Source: Hordeum vulgare subsp. vulgare
Lineage: Eukaryota; Streptophyta; Magnoliopsida; Poales; Poaceae
Direction: 5' to 3'
NCBI RefSeq assembly: GCF_904849725.1
Contig: NC_058520.1
Location: 318,505,186-318,569,185, forward strand
Length of the DNA stretch: 64,000 nucleotides
The position numbers and the translations under genes were made by a program. A model generated the notes under the pieces. The model was not told the origin of the DNA. It made no database searches and saw only the letters and a list, made by a program, of their open reading frames with translations. Positions 24,034-35,899 of the stretch are shown here, one piece after another; position 1 is the first letter of the stretch; each line of letters starts with the position of its first letter.

Positions 24034-25560
24034 GACAACTTAGCATTGGTATGGGCAATCCCCTTGGCTTGTGACAAGCTTGGGGGAGTTTCCCCGGTAT
24101 CGTATCACCATCACATCTTTTGCCTTTACCTTTGTTTTAGTTTTCCTTTTTAGTTTTATTTTTCTCTAGTAGTTTAAAGTCTTAATATTTTAGTCTTGAG
24201 TTTTGCTTTGTGTCACCCCCGATGTATTCTTGCTCATGAACCATATAATAAAGAGTGTGTTAGTTGAAGGGCTTTGCCTCTTGCCATGATCAAAAGAGTG
24301 AGAATAGCAGAAAAGCATGAAAGATCATGTAGTGATCTTATGGGAAGTGATGGCTTCACATATAAAAGAATGAGGATTGAAACTTGTTGAGAGTATGCAG
24401 ACGTAGACCTTGGTCATTGTTGCAATTAATAGGAAGTGATAAGGAAGGAGAGGTTCACATATAAAAATATCATCTCTGACACCATCTATGATTGTGAAAA
24501 CTCACCAAACTATTGCATGCCTAGAAGTAGATGTTGGACAAGGAAGACAACGTAATGGATTGTGTTTGCTTGGGTCTGAACAATGTTATATGATTAGAGA
24601 TCCCTTAGCATGTGACGATTGCTTCCACCTCATATTAGCCAAAACTCCCGCACCAAGTAGAGATACTACTTGTGCATCCATAAACCTTCAAACCAGTTTT
24701 GCCATGAGTGTCCACCATACCTACCTATGGATTGAATAAGATCCCTCAAGTAAGTTGTCATCTGTGCAAGCAATAAAAATTGCTCTCTGATATGTATGAT
24801 CTATTAGTGTGTGGAAAATAAGCTTTATACGAACCTGTGATGAGGAAGACATAAAAGCGACCGACTTCATAATAAAGTTCTTTATCACACGGGGCAATAT
24901 AAAGTGACGTTCCTCCGCACTAAGAGAACACGCATCCAAACCTAAAAAGCGCATGAAAACCTCTGCTTCCCTCTGCGAAGGGCCTGTCTTGTACCTTTAC
25001 TTTTTTCCCTTGCAAGAGTCATCATGATCTTCACCAATTCCCTATTTTGCCTTTGTCTTGGCTACTATCACATGCTTGGGAAAGATCTATATTCATATGT
25101 CAACTTGGAGGTAAATATTCATGAATTATTATTATTGACATTACCCTTGAGGTAAGCAGTTGGGAGGCAAATATAAGCCCCTATCTTTCTCTGTGTTCAA
25201 CTGAAACTTTGATCTCATGAGTACCACGTGAGTTGTAGCAATTGTGGAGAACGAAAGAATGATTGAGTATGCGGATTTGCTTTACAAGCTCTTACTTGAC
25301 TCTTTCTGATGTTGTGATAAATTGCAATTGCTTCAATGACTAAATGGTATCGGTTGTTACTTCTCGGTAAGGTTCTTGATCCATGCTTTACTTTGTGAAG
25401 GAATTATCACTTTAGCATGAGAGATTATATGTTGGTATTGCTGTTCCGATCATTATCATGATGCATGCATGTTCGTATCTTATTTTGTCGACACCTTTCT
25501 CCCTAAACATGTGGACATATTTATTGAGGTAGGCTTTCGCTTGAGGACAAGCGAGTTCTA
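24034..25560 (+). other. Element A 3' internal region, mostly non-coding
   Basis: It begins with AAGCTTGGGGGAGT (24076-24089), a second polypurine tract like the one before the 3' LTR. A pyrimidine-rich tract and AATAAA-type words (near 24249) follow. One 83-codon frame (24488-24739) is conserved with B and is listed separately. The rest (24740-25560) aligns with B and with the minus-strand elements but shows no long frame. Confidence 0.6.
24488..24739 (+). CDS. Small post-integrase ORF4 (83 aa), function unknown
   Basis: Open 83-codon frame. Element B has the same frame at the same place and length (48611-48862) with only a few differences in the predicted protein. C and D contain the same coding stretch (RDPLAC, HLISAKTSALSRDTT, SFTMRVHHTYLWIE) but with an in-frame stop early on. 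The protein has several Cys residues (CLLGSEQC, LACDDC) and no recognised domain or membrane segment. It could be a real accessory ORF or conserved 3' untranslated sequence that is open by chance. Confidence 0.35.
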   Translation: MIVKTHQTIACLEVDVGQGRQRNGLCLLGSEQCYMIRDPLACDDCFHLILAKTPAPSRDTTCASINLQTSFAMSVHHTYLWIE

Positions 25561-25573
25561 AGCTTGGGGGAGT
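25561..25573 (+). other. Polypurine tract, element A
   Basis: AGCTTGGGGGAGT lies directly before the 3' LTR start (25574), the standard position for plus-strand priming. Confidence 0.8.
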
Positions 25574-27096
25574 TGATACGTCCATTTTGCATCATGTTTT
25601 CATGTTGATATTTATCGCTTCGTTGGTTGTTATTTCACTTCACGGTACTATTCTTATGCCTTTTCTCTCTTATTTTGCAAGGTTTGCATGAAGAGGGAGA
25701 ATACCAGCAACTGGAATTCTGGCCTGAAAGTGGAGCAAAGTTGAGATACCTATTCTGCGCAACTCCAAACGCCGTGAAAATCAACGGAGATTTTTTTCCC
25801 AATTTATTAAAAATACTGGGCCGAAGAAGTGGCGGAGGGGCACCAGGGGGTGCCCACAAGCATGCACGACGTCTCCACCCCCCAGGCCGCGCCATGGGGG
25901 CTTGTGGGCAGCTCACTGGCCCACTGTCCCCCCTCTTTTGCTATATGGAGGCTTTCGTCCAGGAAAAAACCAGAAGGGATCTTTTTCATGGTTTCGCCGC
26001 CGCCACGAGGCGGAACTTTAGCATAACCAATCTAGAGCTCCGGCGGGACGATCCTGCGGGAGAAACTTCCCTCCCGGAAGGGGAAATTGTCGCCATCGTC
26101 ATCACCAACACTCCTCTCGTCGGAGGGGACTCGTCACCATCAACATCTTCATCAGCACCATCTCATCTCCAAACCCTAGTTCATATCTTGTAACCAATCT
26201 CCATCTCACGACTCCGATTGGGACTTGTAAGGTTGCTAGTAGTGCTGATTACTCTTTGTAGTTCATGCTACTTGGATTACGTGGTGGAAGAGTTTATGTT
26301 CAGATCCTTGATGCTACTCATTACCCCTCTGATCATGATTATGATTATGCTTTGTGAGTAGTTACTTTTGTTCCTGAGGACATGGGATAAGTCATGCTAA
26401 TAATAGTCATGTGAATTTGGTATTCGTTCGGTATTTTGATATGTTGTATGTTGTTCTTCCTCTAGAGGTTTTATGTGAACGTCGTCTACATAACACTTCA
26501 CCATTATTTGGGCCTAGAGGAAGGCATTGGGAAGTATTAAGTAGATGATGGGTTGCTAGAGTGACAAAAGCTTGAACCCTAGTTTATGTGTTACTTCGTA
26601 AGGGGTTGATTTGGATCCACTAGTTTAATGCTATGGTTAGACTTTGTCTTAATTCTTCTTTCGTAGTTGCGGATGCTTGCAAGAGGGGTTAATCATCAGT
26701 GGGATGCTTGTCCAAGTTAGGGCAGTACACAAGCGCCGGTCCACCCACATATCAAACTATCAAAGTAACGAATGCGAATCATATGAACATGATGAAACTA
26801 GCATGGCAGAAATTCCCGTGTGTCCTCGGGAGCGTTTTTCCTCCTATAAGACTTTGTACCGGCTTGTCCCTTGCTATAAAAGGGATTGTGCCACTTTGCT
26901 ACACCGTTTCTACTTTTGTTACTTGTTGCTTGCTAGGAATCATCTCACCACACAATAACTTGTTACCGACAGTTTCAGTGCCTGCAGATTTTTCCTTGCT
27001 GAAAACCACTTGTCAGATCCTTCTCCTCCTCATTGGGTTTGACACTCTTACTTATCGGAAGGACTAAGATTGATCCATTATACTTGTGGGTCATAA
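25574..27096 (+). repeat. Element A 3' LTR (1523 bp)
   Basis: It starts TGATACGTCC and ends GGGTCATAA, where all other copies end TCATCA (one C-to-A change at the terminus). The following acgta (27097-27101) is the target duplication. It shares variants ATCAACGGAGA and GCAGCTCACTGG with the B 3' LTR. In the first 140 bp it differs from the B 3' LTR at about 2 sites and from its own 5' LTR at about 7. Confidence 0.95.
25850..25948 (+). promoter_or_regulatory. GC-rich hairpin plus TATA box, A 3' LTR
   Basis: Inverted repeat 25850-25910 (GTGCCCACAAGC...GCTTGTGGGCA) followed by CTATATGG (25941-25948). Same module as at 13814. Confidence 0.65.
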
Positions 27097-27104
27097 ACGT
27101 ATCA

Positions 27105-27117
27105 ACTCCCCCAAGCT
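27105..27117 (-). other. Polypurine tract, element C
   Basis: ACTCCCCCAAGCT on the plus strand (AGCTTGGGGGAGT on the minus) directly before the 3' LTR terminus TGATACGT. Confidence 0.75.
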
Positions 27118-27651
27118 TAGGCCTTGCTTGTCCTCAAGCGGAAGCCGATATCAATAAATATGCCCACATGTTTAGAGATAGAGGTGTCGATAAAACAAAA
27201 TACGGACATGCAGACATCATGATCATAATTAGAACAACAATATCGTCATATAATCTCTTATGCTAAAGTGACAATTCCTTCACAAAGTAAATTATGGATC
27301 AAGAACCTTATTGAGAATTAATGACCAATAGCTTTTAATCATTGAAGCAATTGCAATTTATCATAACATCAGAAAGAGTCAAATAAGAGCTTGTAAAGCA
27401 AATCCACATAATCAATCATCCTTTCGTCTTCTACAATTGCTAAAACTCATGTGGTACTCATGGGATCAAAGTTTCACTTGGACACAGAGAAAGATAGGGG
27501 CTTATAGTTTCGTCTCCCAACGACTTACCTCAAGGGTAATGTCAACAATAATAATTCATGAGTACTTACTTACAAGTTGACATATGAATATAGACCTTTC
27601 CCTAGCACAAGACGTTAGCCTGGATAAAGGCGAAATAAGGAATTGGTGTCG
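27118..27651 (-). other. Element C 3' internal region, non-coding
   Basis: Aligns, reverse-complemented, with 25020-25560 of element A (GATCCATAATTTACTTTGTG, CATGTGGGCATATTTATTGA). No gene is seen. Confidence 0.6.
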
Positions 27652-27656
27652 ATCAC

Positions 27657-29265
27657 TACTACTGCAACAAAAGACCTTCCAATGGCGCCAAAAATGTGCT
27701 GCGGCACCAGGAATCCTTCTGCTACGGCTACGCCTTAAGGGACTTCCTAGGCAAATATGCAAAGGATTCCCCCGTGGACATGGATCCTTGCGTTGGTGTT
27801 CCCTTGAAGTGGAAAGGGTGATGTAGCGCAGCGGTGGTAAGTATTTCCCTCAGTTTGAGAACCAAGGTATCGATCCAGTGAAAGAGTATCTCAAGTGCGT
27901 GCACAAACAGAAAAATCTTGCTCCCAACGCTATGAAGGGGCTGTCAATCCCTTATAGATTGCTCGCCAAGTGAGAACTGAAAGCAACAAAGTAACAAAGC
28001 AAAGTAAAAGCAAAAGTGGAAACGATAGATGTGAATAGACCTGGGGGCCGTAGTGTTTACCAGTGGCTTCTCTCATGAAAGCAAGTAGACGGTGGGTGAA
28101 CAAATTACTCTCGAGCAATTGATAGAACCGCGCAAAGTCGTGATATCATCTATGGCAATGATTATATCTATAGGCATCACGTCCAAAACAAGTAGACCAA
28201 TACTTTCTGCATCTACTACTATTACTCCACACGTCGACCGCTATCCGGTATGTATCTAGTGTATTAAGTCCAAAAGAATAGAGTAACGCGTTAAGCAAGA
28301 TGACATGATGTAGCTGGACAATCTCATATCTACGACAAAGCCCACCTTGTTACCCTTGATGGCAACTACACGATGTGTGCCTTGCTGCCCTTACTGTCAC
28401 TGGGAAAGGTCACCACACGGTAAGAACCCAAAACCAAGCACTTCTCCCATTGCAAGAATCATAGATCTAGTTGGCCAAACAAAACCCAAGACCCGGAGAG
28501 ACTTACAAGGATATCAAATCATGCATATAAGAAATCAGCAAAGACTCAAATATATATCATAGATAATCTGATCACAAATCCACAAATCATCGGATCTCGA
28601 CAAACACACCGCCAAAAAGGATTACATCGGATAGATCTCCATGAAGATCGTGGAGAACTTTGTATTGAGGATCCAAGAGAGAGAAGAAGCCATCAAGCTA
28701 CTAACTATGGACCCGTAGGTCTGAAGTGAACTACTCACGAGTCATTGGAGGGGCGATGATATTGATGTAGAAGCCCTCCAACTCCGGAGTCCCCTCTGGC
28801 AGGGCACCGGGAAGGGTCTCCAAATGAGATTTCGTGGAAATGGAAGCTTGCGGCGGCGGAAAAGTATTTTCGTGGATCCCTTGATTTTTTCTTTATTTTA
28901 GGGAATATATAGGCGAAGGAGCTAGGTCAGGGGGGCGCCAGGGAGGCCACAAGCCTGCTGGCCGCCGCCCCCTGGTGGCGGATAGGGGGCTTGTGGGCCC
29001 CCTGTAGCCCTCCTGGCTTGGCCCTCAAGCCCCCTGATCTTCTTCCGTTCGGGAAAATTTTATTTCGGGGATTTATTACGTTTGGACTCCGTTCCAAAAT
29101 CAGATCTGAAAAGAGCCAAAAACACAGAAAAAACAAGAACTCGCACTTGGCACTGAATTAATAAGTTAGTCCCAAAAAAGATATAAAAGGTACATAAAAC
29201 ATCCAAAGATGACAATACAACAACATGAAACCATCAAAAATTATAGATACGTTTGAGACGTATCA
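27657..29265 (-). mobile_element. Solo LTR (1609 bp) nested in element C
   Basis: On the minus strand it starts TGATACGTCTCAAACG and ends GTTGCAGTAGTA; in D the end is GTAGCA, restoring the TG...CA rule. The target duplication atcac flanks it (27652-27656 and 29266-29270). It contains no gag or pol. It is a different family from the A-D LTRs apart from the hairpin module. D carries the same insertion at the same site, so it predates the segment duplication. Confidence 0.9.
28905..29010 (-). promoter_or_regulatory. GC-rich hairpin plus TATA box in the 1.6-kb solo LTR (C)
   Basis: Inverted repeat centred at 28948-28996 (CCACAAGCC...GGCTTGTGGG, upper arms GGCCGCC...GGCGG) followed on the minus strand by CCTATATATTCC (28912-28905). 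Same base as the gypsy modules but a third kind of upper stem. Confidence 0.6.
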
Positions 29266-29270
29266 ATCAC

Positions 29271-30262
29271 CATGACTCTTTTAAGGATAAAAAGTAAAGG
29301 TACAAGATAGGCCCTTCGCAGAGGGAAGCAGAGGTTGTCATGCACTTTTGATGTTTGGATGTGTGATCTCTTAGTGTGGAGGAACGTCACTTTATATTGC
29401 CTCCTGTGATAAAGAACTTTATTATGCAGTCTATCGCTTTTACGTCTTCCTCATCACAGGTTCGTACAAAGCTTATTTTCCACACACTAATAGATCATAC
29501 ATATTTAGGGAGCAATTTTTATTGCTTGCGCCGATGAGAACTTACTTGAGGGATCTTATTCAATCCATAGGTAGGTATGGTGGACTCTCATGGTAAAACT
29601 GGGTTGAAGGTTTATGGATGCACAAGTAGTATCTCTACTTAGTGCGGAAGTTTTGGCTGATATGAGGTGGAAGCAAGCGACACATGCTAAGGGATCTCTA
29701 GTCATAAAACATTTTTTGGAACTAAGCAAACATAATTCATTATGTTGTCTTCCTTGTCCAACATCTACTTCTAAGCATGTAATAGTTTAATGAGTGTTCA
29801 CAATCATAGGTGGTGCCCAAGATGATATATTTATATGTGAACCTCTCTTTCTTTATTACTTCCTATTAATTGCAACAATGACCAATGTCTACGTTTGTCC
29901 ACCCGGAACAAGTTTCAATCAACATTCTTTTTATATGTGAAGTCATCACTTCCCATAAGATCATTACCTGATCTTTCATGCTATTGTTATTTTATTATTC
30001 TTTTCTTTACATCATGGCATGAGTCAAGGCCCTTAACTAAAACACTCTTTATTATATGACTCACGAACTTGATTACATTGGGGGTGACACAAAGAAAAAC
30101 TCAAGCCTAGATCATACTAAGAACTTTATTCTACTAGAAAAAGATAAAATCAAAAAGGATCGAACTAAGAAAAAGGTAAAGGCAAAAGATGTGATGGTCA
30201 TACGATACCGGGGCCACTCCCCCAAGCTTGGCACAAGCCAAGGGGATTGCCCATACCCGTGC
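29271..30262 (-). other. Element C region downstream of ORF3, non-coding
   Basis: Aligns with A 24034-25020 in reverse. The ORF4 coding stretch is recognisable (minus, about 29800-29550) but has an in-frame stop. A polypurine-like ACTCCCCCAAGCTT lies at 30216-30229. Confidence 0.55.
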
Positions 30263-30784
30263 TTAATTGCCTTCCTTAGAAGGTGATGGTGGTGGAGTTG
30301 TTGCAATCTGGGGTTGATTCTCCGTCTTCCAAGGCATAGGTGCTCCATCATGGAAAGATGATCGAGTCTCTGGAATCCTCAGATCTGGAGCCAACCGTAT
30401 TGATTTAAATCTATATTCATGCTCACAGTTTTGGTTCTGCAGGTCGTAGATCAGGGCTTGGAGGTGATCAATTCTATCATAGAGCCTGGAGAGGTGCTTC
30501 CCGATGTCATTGGCATCGATCTTGTGCTTGTTGGTGAACTCCGTGATCATCATTAGGTTGGCGTTAAGTCCGTGTTCCACCATCCCTGGGCACTTGAAGA
30601 CTTGCTCCTCCATTGCTTAGAGCCTCGCCTCCATGCTTCCGGTCTTCTTGGGCCCCTCAACATCACGGATGTGCAGCACCCCCTCATGCATCTCGATAGA
30701 TTGAGGGTGTTGCAACACTCCCGCGAGGTAGGGATTGATGACCTTCTCGAAGAACTTGTCCTTCGGAACTTTTGGGGACGCCAT
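30263..30784 (-). pseudogene. ORF3, element C (one stop)
   Basis: Minus-strand ORF3 from ATG 30784-30782 (MASPKVPKDKFFEKVINPYL). One in-frame TAA near 30617 splits it, and D has the same stop. It continues as AMEEQVFKCPGMVEHGLNAN and ends KEGN-stop at about 30263. The putative coiled-coil segment HLSRLYDRIDHLQALIYDLQ is conserved. About 173 codons in all. No known domain. Confidence 0.7.
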
Positions 30785-30866
30785 AGCAATCTAGATTTGT
30801 CTGCACAACAGCTCGAAACAAAAATAGAGGAAATTTGCGTGATACGAGGGTCAGACCTTTTGGGAG

Positions 30867-31018
30867 AATATATAATGAATTTTTCCCGACCAAAAGGAGT
30901 ACTCCTCAAGAAAACGGAGTCCGGGAGGCACACGAGGTGCCCACAAGCCACCCAGGCCCGGCCAGGGGCGTAGGCCGGGCCTGGCAGGCTTGTCGCCTCC
31001 TCGTGCGCTTTCCGCACT
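30867..31018 (-). promoter_or_regulatory. 101-nt GC-rich hairpin plus TATA box upstream of ORF3, element C
   Basis: Arms pair across 30918-31018 (AGTCCGGGAGGCACACGAGG on the left, CCTCGTGCGCTTTCCGCACT on the right), with CACAAGCC...GGCTTGTC inside. On the minus strand it is followed by ATTATATATT (30876-30867). The upper stem matches the C/D LTR hairpins, not those of A/B. Confidence 0.65.
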
Positions 31019-31031
31019 ACTTTAAATTTTT

Positions 31032-32340
31032 CTATTTTTCTAAAAATTCCAAAACAGAGAAAAATTGGTACTGGAAAAGTTTTGGAGTCGGTTTACTTAC
31101 CAAATCACGTACCTCTTCGTTTTCGGAGTCTGAAACAGGCTGATAAATATCCCTTATGTACTCCTCCGGAGTTATGGTATTAATAATGTTGCTTTCAACA
31201 TTTATGGGAGTACCTGAGATATAATGCTTGATTCTTTGCCCATTTACAACTCTCGGAAAATGAGCTTCCATGTTGTTGATCTTTATGGCATCAGAATGAT
31301 ATACTTCCTCAACTATGTAAGGACCTTCCCATTTAGAGACAATCTTGCGTGTAAAAAATCTTAAACGATAATTGTATAGCAAGACATAATCACCTACATT
31401 GAACTCACGTTTCTGTATCCTTTTATCATGCCACCTCTTAACTTTTTCTTTAAACAACTTGGCATTTTCATATGCCTGAGTTCTCCATTCACCAAGTGAG
31501 ATAATATCAAATAACCTCTTCTCACCAGCATGTTTGAAATCAAAGTTGAGCTCTTTGATTGTCCAATAAGCCTTATTCTCTAGCTCAAGAGGTAAATGAC
31601 ATGCTTTACCGTAAACCATTTTGTACGGAGACATGCCCATGAGATTCTTATAAGCAGTTCTATAAGCCCACAGTGCATCATCAAGCTTCTTAGACCAATT
31701 ATTTCTAGACCTATTAGCAGTCTTTTGCAAAATTAGTTTAATCTCTCTATTGCTTAGCTCTACTTGACCACTGGACTGAGCATGATAGCTAGATGCAATT
31801 CTATGGTTGACATCATACTAAGCAAGCGTTTTACGGAAAGCACCATGAATAAAATGTGAACCACCGTCAGTCATTAAATATCTAGGGACTCCAAATCTAG
31901 GGAAAATAACTTCTTTTAGCATCCTAATAGAGGTGTTATGATCAACACTACTAGTTGGGATAGCTTCTACCCACTTAGTAACGTAATCAACAACAACTAG
32001 TATATGAGTATATCCGTTGGACTTTGGAAAAGGTCCCATATAATCAGAACCCCAAACATCAAATGGTTCAATGACAAGTGAATAATTCATATGCATTTCC
32101 TGACGTTTAATGATATTACCTATTCTTTGACATTCATCACAAGACAAGACAAACTTACGAGCATCCTTGAAGAGGGTAGGCCAATAGAAACCAGATTGAA
32201 ATACCTTGTGTGCAGTTCTATCTCCCGCATGGTGTCCTCCGTAAGCCTCGGAGTGACATTTCTGTAGGATCTGTCCTTGTTCATGATCAGGTACACAACA
32301 TCTAATGACACCATCTAGTCCTTCTTTATAAAGGTGAGGA
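31032..32340 (-). pseudogene. pol: pol: integrase, element C
   Basis: Integrase on the minus strand. [23 protein letters not shown] and SCDECQR. DDE core: [18 protein letters not shown] (second Asp intact) and [11 protein letters not shown] single TAG at about 31818-31820 (AAG in D) ends the first frame after GAFRKTLA. The second frame (31730-31032) holds the GPY/F-like region [18 protein letters not shown]. The C-terminal tail runs past the point where A and B stop ([17 protein letters not shown]...). Confidence 0.88.
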
Positions 32341-33754
32341 TCATCCCAAAAGTAATGTCTCAAATCAAAGAAGAATTTCTTCTTTTGCTGGTATGTCAAA
32401 CTAGTTGGTATATATTTGGCAACAATGTAATTTGCATAATCACCATACGATGGTGTACTACGTGAATCATTGATGACATTCAGTTGCTCATCAGGAAAGC
32501 TATCATCAATAGGTTGTGGGTCATCAAGAACATTCTCTAACCTAGACAAGTTATCTGCTACGGGGTTCTCAGCTCCCTTCCTATCAACAACATGCAAATC
32601 AAATTCTTGTAGCAAGAGAACCCATCTAATAAGTCTAGGTTTAGCATCTTTCTTTTACAAGAGATACTTAATAGCAGCATGATCAGTGTGAATAGTAACC
32701 TTGGAATCAACAATGTAAGATCTGAACTTTTCACATGCAAACACGACTGCTAAAAATTCCTTTTCAGTAGTAGCATAGTTTCTTTGGGCACTGTCTAGAG
32801 TTTTACTACCATAATGAATAACATTCAATTTCTTATCAACTCTTTGTCCTAGAACAACACCAACAACACAATCACTAGCATCACACATAATAACATTAGA
32901 GAAGTCTTTAATGAACCTTCTATAGAAACCAGCATGACCAAGGAAACTTCTTATACCTTTAATGTCTGTAGGGCATGGCATTTTCTCGGACGCATCAACC
33001 TTAGCCTTATCGACTTCAATACCTCTTTCAGAAATTTTATGTCCTAAGATGATGCCTTCATTAACCATAAAGTGGCACTTCTCCCAATTCAAGACAAGGT
33101 TGGTATCTTTACATCTCTGCAAAACTCGATCAAGGTTGCTGACGCAATCATCAAAAGAAGATCCGTAAACAGAGAAGTCATTCATGAAAACCTCAACAAT
33201 CTTTTCACAAAAGTCAGAGAATATATCCATCATACATCTTTGAAAGGTAGCAGGTGCGTTACATAAGCCAAAATGCATACGTCTGTAAGCAAAGGTACCG
33301 AATGGGCAAGTAAAAGTGGTTTTCTCCTGATCAGATTGTGCAACAGGTATTTGGGAGAAACCAGAATAACCATCTAGAAAGCAGAAGTGTGTGTGTTTAG
33401 ACAATCTTTCTAGCATTTGGTCAATAAAAGGAAAAGGGTGATGATCTTTCCTAGTGCTTTAGTGAACTTCCTAAAATCAATTACAATCCTATAGACAGTA
33501 ATAGTTCTCTGTGGGATCAATTCATCTTTATCATTAGGGACAACGGTAATACCTCCCTTCTTAGGGACGCAATGCACCGGACTTACCCAATCACTATGAG
33601 CAATAGGATAGATAATACATTCTTCCAGGAGCTTTATTATTTCTTTTCTTACTACCTCTTTCATCTTAGGATTTAATCTCCGTTGATGATCGGGACTGGC
33701 ATAGAGTGGGACTAATGCCCTTAAGATCATCAAGAGTATATCCAATAGTAGCAC
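32341..33754 (-). pseudogene. pol: pol: reverse transcriptase and RNase H, element C
   Basis: RT pieces: VVRKEIIKLLEECIIYPIAHSDWV and YRIVIDFRKFTKA (33754-33410); [26 protein letters not shown] and VFMNDFSVYG (33416-32655). The catalytic box is FMND, so the first Asp of the DD pair is Asn. RNase H keeps CDASD and the catalytic THTDHA motif. Between KDFSN and VIMCDASD about 145 bp present in D (57013-57157) is missing, replaced by about 4 nt. A frameshift lies near 33440. [18 protein letters not shown] (RNase H C-terminal part) is in the frame starting 32615. Confidence 0.88.
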
Positions 33755-33755
33755 G

Positions 33756-34513
33756 GTGTTTCCTCAGAGTTTTCAATAATTTCTTTTCTTCATACTTTGA
33801 AAGGCTAGCACTAATAATCAAAGGATATATCTCTTTTTCATCAAGGTAAGCATACTTAAGAGTATTAGGTAACTGTTTAAGCTCAAACACAGGATCACCC
33901 TTTTGTGGGGGTGCATCTCCAAGTAGTTCAACAGGCAAAATATTCTTAAGGATAGGATGTTGTTCAAAGATAACTCTGTCTATCTTGTTCCTTTCATCCA
34001 TATGCATATCATTTCCATGCTCAAGCAAGTATTGCTCTAAAGGATCAGTAGGAGGCACAACAATAGAAGCTAGGGAAATAATTTCATCCTTACTAGACAA
34101 TTCTTTTTATGAGGTTGTGTACCAAACTTGGAGAAATTGAATTCATGCGATATACCATCAAAGCCAACAGTGACAGTTTGCTTCTCACAGTCAATATGAG
34201 CATTGACAGTATTGAGGAAAGGTCTGGCAAATATGATGGGACAAAAGCTATGTTGTCTGGTAGAAAGAACAAGAAAATCAGCAGGATACTTAGTTTTACC
34301 ACACAAGACTTCAACATCTTGAACAATTCCAAAAGGGCAGATAGTATCTCTATTGGTAAGATGGATAGTGACATCAATAGGTTCCATCTCGAAAGCTGCA
34401 ATCTCATCTTTAATTTCATCATATAAAGATTGAGGTATTGCACTAACACTAGCACCCACGTCACATAAACCATGATAACAATGATCTGCTATCTTAATAG
34501 AAACCACAAGCAT
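33756..34513 (-). pseudogene. pol: pol: protease region, element C
   Basis: Protease with active-site motif LCDVGASVSAIPQ (residues 17-29 of the frame starting 34513) and FCPIIFARPFLNT further on. A frameshift near 34100 moves the DPLEQYLLEHGNDMHMDERNK linker into another frame (34100-33666). Same domain order as A. Confidence 0.85.
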
Positions 34514-35667
34514 GCCAACAACATGCCTATGTTTGTCTCTAGTATGAGGTTTAGCAATTCTAGCAGCATCTTCACAGAAGTGAATATCATGCCTATCAAC
34601 ATTGTCGGACAGGAGATCTTCGATAATAGCAATGCTAGGTTCAACTCTAATTTTCTCACGGGTATAGGTGTTCTAGTGTAGCCCCTACGTTTCACGGTTG
34701 AAGCTTTAGAATGATCCTTTATTCTAACAGGGAAAGGTGGTTTCTCAATGTAAGCACTAGGAACAATAGGATCATTATAAGCAATGACTTTCTCTTCAAC
34801 TAGATTGGGTTTAACTACATTGACTTCTATGGGAGGATGATATTTAAACCACTTCTCTTTAGGGAGATTAATATGAGCAGAAAATGATTCACATAATGAA
34901 GCTACTATCTCAGAGTCAAGTCCATGTTTAGCGCTAAAATCACAAAAAGTATTTGTTTCAACGAAGGATTTAACGCAATCGAACTTAAGATTTATACCTA
35001 ACTCCTTACCTTCATGAAACTCCCAATCTTCAGAGTTGTGTTTAATTCTTTCTAATAAATTCCATTTGAAGTCAATATCTCTCTTCATAAAAGAACCGGT
35101 ACAAGAAGTGTCAAGCATGGTGCGATTTTCATGAGAAAGCCGAGCATAGAAGTTCTGAATAATAATTTCTCTCGAGAGCTCATGGTTGGGGCATGAATAT
35201 AACATTGACTTAAGCCTCCCCCAAGCTTGAGCTATAGTTTATCTATCATGAGGGCAAAATTTTTAGATATAATTCTGATCACGATGTACCAAATGCATAC
35301 GATAAAACTTTTGATGAAATTCCAATTTCAATCGGTTGTAGTTCCATGATCCAGTATCATCCCATAGCCTATACCATGTCAATGCTTTATCCCTCAAAGA
35401 TAAGGGAAAGACCTTCTTCTTGACCTCATCATCGGACAAACCTGCAAGCTTAAATAAATCACAAACTTCATATACATAGATTAGATGCAAGTCGGGATGT
35501 GATGTTCCATCTCCTGTAAAAGGATTAGCCAACAATTTCTCTAGCATACCCGTAGGAATTTCATAACAAATATTTTCAGTAGGTGAAGTAAGTTGAGGAG
35601 CAACTCCTTGTGCTTCCGTTCGAGGTGAAGATACCCCGAACAAGCTCCTCAAAGTATTCGTTTCCAT
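34514..35667 (-). pseudogene. gag: gag, element C
   Basis: Starts METNTLRSLFG at ATG 35667. The first frame stops at about 35263 after HRDQNYI, and more stops follow before the frame starting 35205 (MLYSCPNHELSREII). It carries WNLLERIKHNSEDWEF and YIEKPPFPVRIKDHSKAS; the latter stretch continues to about 34660, where the frame shifts. It is more complete than D's gag, which has lost its middle. Three bases upstream of the ATG, homology to other copies ends. Confidence 0.85.
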
Positions 35668-35899
35668 AGTGTCGTTAGCATGAGGACACTCTTAAGATCA
35701 CTGCACTGAAATGAAACTCACCGTCCCCACCATGTTAATGACTGGCATCGGCGGAGGGACTTGGTCGCTCTTCTCGCACATAGACTGTACATTTTGTTTT
35801 GACAAGTCAAACTTTTTATTTATTAATGAAACAGACATTCAAATGCAAGATTTGAAATAACATGAAGAAGAAACTTATCACAAAGAGCTCGTATATGGC

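Larger units (their letters stand above)
13539..27096 (+). mobile_element. Gypsy (Athila-type) element A, full length but dead, with a nested solo LTR
   Basis: LTR retrotransposon with two LTRs of about 1.52 kb, a tRNA-Asp primer site, gag, a pol in the order protease-RT-RNase H-integrase (Ty3/gypsy order), a small post-integrase ORF3 and a polypurine tract. It inserted into the 3' LTR of minus-strand element C, with target duplication atgta (13534-13538) / acgta (27097-27101), the one difference being a probable CpG decay. Removing the 3317-bp insert at 18672 leaves about 10.2 kb, matching element B. It resembles Triticeae Fatima-type elements (name unconfirmed). Frameshifts and stops in gag, pol and ORF3 make it non-autonomous. 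Confidence 0.9.
27097..35671 (-). mobile_element. Gypsy (Athila-type) element C, internal part (minus)
   Basis: Minus-strand relative of A and B, of a subfamily shared with D. It starts with the last 8 bp of its own split 3' LTR (27097-27104), then a polypurine tract (27105-27117), ORF3, integrase, RNase H, RT, protease and gag. Its 5' LTR and primer site are missing: homology with D stops at 35671, three bases before the gag ATG, where CACTA sequence begins. It carries a 1.6-kb solo LTR at 27657-29265. It is dead: a 145-bp deletion in RT/RNase H, several frameshifts and stops. Its 3' LTR is at 12278-13538. Confidence 0.88.

Noticed and set aside
27584..27826. 80-codon frame in C and its counterpart at 51704 in D
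   Set aside because: It spans the border between element C and the nested solo LTR, so it is chimeric and its conservation in D follows from the duplication.
35661..35680. CACTA motif as a possible transposon terminus
   Set aside because: CACTATGG is the normal context of the gag ATG in this family (also CACTATGG in A), so it is not a terminal repeat, although it may have served as microhomology.
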